Part shown: positions 60,709 through 64,000 of the stretch, piece by piece
Layout of the letters: each line of letters begins with the position of its first letter
Numbering within the stretch: the first letter of the stretch is position 1
From: Enemella evansiae
GTDB taxonomy: Bacteria > Actinomycetota > Actinomycetes > Propionibacteriales > Propionibacteriaceae
Length of the DNA: 64,000 nucleotides
Assembly (NCBI RefSeq): GCF_002250705.1
Contig: NZ_NMVP01000036.1
Span: 124,001 to 188,000 of the forward strand
Direction: 5' to 3'
Notes under the pieces: model-generated
What the model was told of the DNA's origin: nothing
What the model saw: the letters and a program-made list of their open reading frames with translations, nothing else
The model's database searches: none
Program-made: the position numbers and the translations under genes

Positions 60709-61317
60709 TCATCCCTCGTCACCCCCGAGCAGCCGCGCGACCTCGGTGGTCGCCAGCTTCTGCCGAGCCCGGGACAGCCGGGATTTCACCGTGCCGACCG
60801 GTACCCCGAGCACCTCGGCGCATTCGGCCAGCTCGAGCCCGCTCCACACGACCAGTTCGATGACCGCGCGCTGGTTCTCCGGCAGTTGGGCGAGCACCTG
60901 GCGTACCCGGGCCATCCCGGCCTCCTGGGCGAGCCAGTCGCCGACATTGTCCTGCGGGCCGCCGGGCTCGTCGCCGATCCGCCGGGCCAGCCGGAGCCGA
61001 CGCTTGCCGCCGCGGGCGCTGTTCAGCACCTCGTGCCGGGCCATCGACAGCAGGATCGGCGCCGCGGACTGCCGGCGCAGCGGGTCGACGCGGCCCTCAC
61101 AGGCCCGGCGCCAGAGGGTCGCGAAGGTCGCCTGGGTGAGATCCTCGGCCAGCGCCCAGGAGGCGGTCGCACGGAAGCAGAAGTTGTAGACGAGCTTGTT
61201 GTAGCGCCGGAAGAGGAACGCGAAATCGGCCTCGACGCGGTCCTGCAGGCCACGCCAGAGGATCTCGTCGGTCGGCTCGGGCAGCGCGGTCATGGGCGCC
61301 ACCACCAACTCCACCAT
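60709..61317 (-). CDS. ECF RNA polymerase sigma factor
   Basis: Encodes 202 residues from ATG 61317 behind AGGAGGGGAC. Region 2: FAFLFRRYNKLVYNFCFRATASWALAEDLTQATFATLWRRA; region 4: LPENQRAVIELVVWSGLELAECAEVLGVPVGTVKSRLSRARQKL. It is an ECF sigma for extracytoplasmic response; the downstream membrane protein is a likely partner. The four surrounding secreted paralog genes are candidate targets, but their promoters could not be assigned to this sigma by reading. Confidence 0.92.
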   Translation of the reverse strand: MVELVVAPMTALPEPTDEILWRGLQDRVEADFAFLFRRYNKLVYNFCFRATASWALAEDLTQATFATLWRRACEGRVDPLRRQSAAPILLSMARHEVLNSARGGKRRLRLARRIGDEPGGPQDNVGDWLAQEAGMARVRQVLAQLPENQRAVIELVVWSGLELAECAEVLGVPVGTVKSRLSRARQKLATTEVARLLGGDEG

Positions 61318-61482
61318 CGTCCCCTCCTGTCAGGCCCGCCGGCCAGACGTGTCCGAACCGGAGGAGTCCGCCGTCCGGGTGTGCGTTCCGCGAGCGAATA
61401 ACGGTTGCATAACGGCGGCTCGGTCTGCTGCCGGCTCGTCCCGTGCTGATCGTATGGCCGTCCCGTGTCGTTGTCGGCCGCT

Positions 61483-62037
61483 TCAGACGCCCGTCTTGGC
61501 CAGGCCACCGCTGGCCTCACGCGCTGCGCCGGCGGGGTTCCGCGTCGCAGCGGGCTTCGTGGGGGTCGCCTTGGCCGCGCCGGACGGGGTGCGGAAGGTT
61601 CCAGTCCGGTGTCCGGCCCCCTGTGAGTCGCCGCCGACACCCCACAGGTAGGTGGAGTTGGCGGGCCAGCGCCCGTTCGGCGGGGCGAGTCGGAGCACGG
61701 CGCGGCCGTTGGCGTCGGCGCGCGCTGTGTCGATGGTCTCGGCCTGCGCCTGGTCGTCCCGACCGGCCGCCGCGGAGACCTGCGATCCGGGCCGGGCGCC
61801 GGTGACCACCAGCACCGCCGGCGCGGTGAGGCTGCCGGGCGCCTGCACGCTGACGGTCAGCTTCCGCTCGGCGGGCTTGGTCGGCGGTCGGCTGGTGGTG
61901 GGAGCTGGGGTGACCGTGCCGTGCGGGGTGCCCGGTGCGGCGGGCGTTGGTGCGGCGATCGCTGTGGGTACGGCGAATGCGGCCCCGGCGAGTGCGGTGC
62001 CGGCGATCGCCAGGGCGATTCGGTGCCGGGTCTTCAT
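61483..62037 (-). CDS. Secreted protein ending GGLAKTGV (paralog 2)
   Basis: Encodes 184 residues; the ATG follows AAGGAGCC. Signal peptide MKTRHRIALAIAGTALAGAAFA, a short Pro/Thr-rich linker, one Ig-like beta domain (KLTVSVQAPGSLTAPAVLVV ... PPNGRWPANSTYLWGV), a basic linker, and the terminus EASGGLAKTGV-stop. The last residues match the class E sortase motif LAxTG but with no membrane helix or positive tail afterwards. It lies between the ECF sigma gene and paralog 3. Confidence 0.78.
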   Translation of the reverse strand: MKTRHRIALAIAGTALAGAAFAVPTAIAAPTPAAPGTPHGTVTPAPTTSRPPTKPAERKLTVSVQAPGSLTAPAVLVVTGARPGSQVSAAAGRDDQAQAETIDTARADANGRAVLRLAPPNGRWPANSTYLWGVGGDSQGAGHRTGTFRTPSGAAKATPTKPAATRNPAGAAREASGGLAKTGV

Positions 62038-62109
62038 GGCGGGCTCCTTTGTCCGAACTGTGTGTGCAGTGAGATGGCCGGCCAGACCGAAAAGTTGGCT
62101 GCCGGGGTG

Positions 62110-62159
62110 AAAAAAACGATCGGTCCGGATCCGGCTTCCCCAAGCCGAACCCGGACCGA
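62110..62159 (-). terminator. Rho-independent terminator after paralog 3
   Basis: Minus-strand stem TCGGTCCGG/CCGGACCGA enclosing an inner CGGCTT/AAGCCG stem (62120-62159), followed by seven U residues (62110-62116). A classical intrinsic terminator, uncommon in this window. Confidence 0.9.
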
Positions 62160-62188
62160 CCGAGACCTCTGCCGGCGTACCGGTCCTG

Positions 62189-63058
62189 TCAGACGCCGGT
62201 CTTCGCCAGGCCGCCGCTGCTGTCCTTGGTGGTGGTGGTGCCGCCGCCGGTGCTCTTGCCGCCGTGGAAGGTGAAGCTGGCCTCGTAGAAGTGGTCACCC
62301 ATGCCCTCCTGGTCGACGACCACGGTGTACTTCTGGCCGTCCACCCAGCCGCCCTTGGGCGCCGGGATGCTGAGCGTGATGGTGCCGTCCTTGCCGACAG
62401 GTCCGTAGCTGCGGATCTCGGCGCCGTCGGTGCCGTCGGGGCCGACGGATGCGGACATCTTGGTCCCCGGGGTCAGGCCCTTCATGTGGACGACGGCCGG
62501 GGCGGTGCTGCTGCTCGGCGGCGTCAGCGTGCCGGTGCCCGTCTTGCTGCCGGCCGGGGTGGTGAAGTGCTTCGTGACGACCGTGCCGTTCACCTCGACG
62601 CGCACCTCATAGGTCAGGCTGGGGATCCAGCCATCCTTCGGTGCCGACAGCACGGTCCGTGCCGAGTGATCGACGACCCTGCCGCTGCCCGAGCTCACCA
62701 CCTTGTCGGTGCCCGGTTCGCCGATCGAGGCCGAGATGGTGTCGCTGGTCGCGCCGCTCACGTTGACCACGACCGGGGCGGTCAGCGACTCCGGCGCCGA
62801 CGCCGAGACCGACAGCGGGCCGACCGGTGCCTGCGTGGGTGTCCGGGTCGCGGTCGGGGTGCTGGTCGCCGAGGGAGTACTCGTCGCCTTCGCCGTGTTG
62901 GTGGCGGTCGCCTTCGGCGTGTTGGTGGCGGCCGGCTTGCCGGTCGCGCTCGGGGTCGCGGTCGGCGCGGCCATGGCCAGCGGGGCGCTCAGCGCGAGGC
63001 CGGCGATGCCGGCGGTCAGTGCGGAGGCGATGGCGGCGGTACGCGTGCTCTTCTTCAT
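62189..63058 (-). CDS. Secreted two-domain protein ending GGLAKTGV (paralog 3)
   Basis: Encodes 289 residues; the ATG follows AGGAGAC. Signal peptide MKKSTRTAAIASALTAG ... LAMA, a Thr/Ala/Pro-rich stretch (TPSATSTPTATRTPT), then two Ig-like domains: PLSVSASAPESLTAPVVVNV and a second beginning GTLTPPSSSTAPAVVHMKG and ending GDHFYEASFTF. The terminus is SSGGLAKTGV-stop. The second domain is nearly identical to that of paralog 4, showing recent tandem duplication. Probably surface-released; function unknown. Confidence 0.8.
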   Translation of the reverse strand: MKKSTRTAAIASALTAGIAGLALSAPLAMAAPTATPSATGKPAATNTPKATATNTAKATSTPSATSTPTATRTPTQAPVGPLSVSASAPESLTAPVVVNVSGATSDTISASIGEPGTDKVVSSGSGRVVDHSARTVLSAPKDGWIPSLTYEVRVEVNGTVVTKHFTTPAGSKTGTGTLTPPSSSTAPAVVHMKGLTPGTKMSASVGPDGTDGAEIRSYGPVGKDGTITLSIPAPKGGWVDGQKYTVVVDQEGMGDHFYEASFTFHGGKSTGGGTTTTKDSSGGLAKTGV

Positions 63059-63189
63059 GGTCTGTCTCCTGATTCGGGAGCCGCCGTCGGCTCCGTACAC
63101 CCGTTGAGATGGTCGACGTCCGGGAAAAGTTGCCTGAGGGTGGGCTTTTCGGTCCGGAAGGTTCCGCTCGGATCTCTGGTACGCCGACA

Positions 63190-63221
63190 AGCGGCCCCCC
63201 CGATTACTCGGACGGGCCGCT
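63190..63221 (-). terminator. Hairpin terminator after paralog 4
   Basis: AGCGGCCC ... GGGCCGCT, 8-bp stem with a 16-base loop, 15 bp beyond the stop of paralog 4. Confidence 0.6.
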
Positions 63222-63235
63222 CGCTCCTCGGTGGG

Positions 63236-64000
63236 TCAGACGCCGGTCTTGGCCAGACCCCCGGTGCTGTCCTTGCTGCTGCCGCCAGCGGTGGAGCCAC
63301 CGTTATCGCCTGTGCCTTTGCCGCCACGGAAGGTGAAGGTGGCCTCGTAGTAGTGATCGCCCATGCCCTCCTGGTTGACGACCACGGCGTATGTCTGGCC
63401 GTACTTCCACCCGCCCTTCGGTGCGGGCAGCGAGAGGGTGATGGTGCCGTCCTTGCCGACGGTGCCCGAGGTGCTGCTCAGTGGGGTGCCGTCGGTCCCG
63501 TCCGGCCCGGCGTACGCCGACATCTTCGTACCTGGGGTGAGACCCTTCATGCGGACGACGGCCGGTGCGGTGCTGCTGCTCGGCGGGGTCAGCGTCCCGG
63601 CGCCCTTCTTGCCGCCGGGCGCGGTGAAGCCCTCGGTGAGCGTCTTGCCGCCATTGGCGGTGACCTTCACCAGGTAGTACCCGCCGGGGACCCAGCCGCC
63701 CTTCGGGGCCGGAACATCGAACGTGGCCGCGCCGTTCTGGAACTTCCAGGCACTGCCGGCGCTCGCCACTCTCGACTGCCCCTGCTGGGTAGCCTCGGCA
63801 ATCACCTCATCGCTGGTGATCCCGGTGACGCTGACCTTCGCGGGACCGGTCGTGGATGCCGGGGCGGTCACCGAGACCGTGAACTTCCCCACCGGCTTGC
63901 TGGTCGAGGTGGGGGTCGGCTCACCGGTCGGTGTCGTCGTGGGTGTCGCCTTCGGGGTCTTGGTCGGCTTGCCGGTGGGTGTGCTGGTGGCGGTCACCTT
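63236..64000 (-). CDS. Secreted protein ending GGLAKTGV (paralog 4), N-terminus beyond the window
   Basis: Partial gene: at least 254 residues with no stop before the window edge, and the signal peptide lies outside. The visible part begins in a Thr/Pro/Lys-rich stretch (TSTPTGKPTKTPKATP), then an Ig-like domain (KFTVSVTAPASTTGPAKVSV), then a domain (GTLTPPSSSTAPAVVRMKG ... GDHYYEATFTFRGG) nearly identical to that of paralog 3, ending STGGLAKTGV-stop. A GTG near 63997 is an internal codon, not the start. Confidence 0.78.
   Translation of the reverse strand, partial: KVTATSTPTGKPTKTPKATPTTTPTGEPTPTSTSKPVGKFTVSVTAPASTTGPAKVSVTGITSDEVIAEATQQGQSRVASAGSAWKFQNGAATFDVPAPKGGWVPGGYYLVKVTANGGKTLTEGFTAPGGKKGAGTLTPPSSSTAPAVVRMKGLTPGTKMSAYAGPDGTDGTPLSSTSGTVGKDGTITLSLPAPKGGWKYGQTYAVVVNQEGMGDHYYEATFTFRGGKGTGDNGGSTAGGSSKDSTGGLAKTGV

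Noticed and set aside
60596..60722. Upstream starts at 60722 (GTG) or 60689 (ATG) for the sigma partner
   Set aside because: They lack the strong AAGGAGGAGG seen before 60596; the shorter start also fits the TM topology.
58964..64000. Ordinary LPXTG cell-wall anchored proteins
   Set aside because: All four proteins stop one residue after the motif, so the hydrophobic helix and basic tail needed for sortase anchoring are missing.

Overview
The window is GC-rich actinobacterial DNA, most likely from a Propionibacteriaceae-type organism. The evidence is very high GC, many GTG starts and GTGA/ATGA overlaps, the actinobacterial signature families DUF2630 and DUF3073 (DUF3073 next to purM-purF), a DUF1992 protein, mycobacterial-style GT-C membrane glycosyltransferases, and tRNA-linked integration of a small actinomycete integrative element. 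No replication origin, rRNA or CRISPR array is present.

Layout. 0-5 kb: DUF2630, a Tat-exported PhoD phosphatase, a TetR/HXXEE divergent pair, a frameshifted PheC-like lipoprotein, a degenerate ion-channel protein and tRNA-Lys. 5.6-10.3 kb: a secreted zinc peptidase, then NfeD, an SPFH protein, a membrane-anchored protein resembling only the apical domain of GroEL, a coupled Sensor-domain membrane protein and a minimal zincin. 10.5-15.5 kb: an SH3b cell-wall protein, a double GT87 membrane protein and an SDR. 15.7-20 kb: an operon (SDR, saccharopine-dehydrogenase-like protein, acyl-CoA ligase) facing its TetR regulator across two palindromic operators. 20.34-27.58 kb: an integrative element bounded by a 46-bp direct repeat of the tRNA-Glu 3' end, carrying integrase, excisionase, replication initiator, two regulators, a flavoprotein and an AT-richer DUF5677 cargo gene. 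No FtsK/TraB-type transfer gene is present.

27.7-36.2 kb: a phosphoribosyltransferase; a three-gene operon encoding a (Ala-Asp-Gly-Gly)x14 peptide, a JmjC/cupin oxygenase and an Apd1-like thioredoxin-fold ferredoxin; a MatB-like ligase; an AftB-like GT-C protein; a formylglycine-generating enzyme; tRNA-Asp, tRNA-Phe and a fructosamine kinase whose ATG starts on the last base of the tRNA CCA. 36.2-45 kb: a small AT-richer gene, a decayed IS481 element, NDH-2, an AtoE-like carrier, a TetR-controlled MFS pump, a beta-propeller protein and a small membrane protein/MarR pair. 45-57 kb: two alpha/beta hydrolases, DUF3073, purM, purF, a GH15 enzyme, a frameshifted ThDP enzyme and lon, which has a DasR-like palindrome upstream. 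57-64 kb: DUF1992, an M20 peptidase, and an ECF sigma factor with a membrane partner, set among four secreted paralogs that all end in GGL(A/P)xTGV at the extreme C-terminus.

The points most worth following up are the ADGG-repeat peptide operon, the orphan GroEL-apical-like protein in the NfeD/SPFH cluster, the secreted family with a tail-less sortase-like C-terminus, and dispersed hairpin repeats with covarying stems that supply stop codons to neighbouring genes. Three conserved genes are each broken by one apparent indel in a G or C run, which may reflect sequencing error rather than true gene loss.
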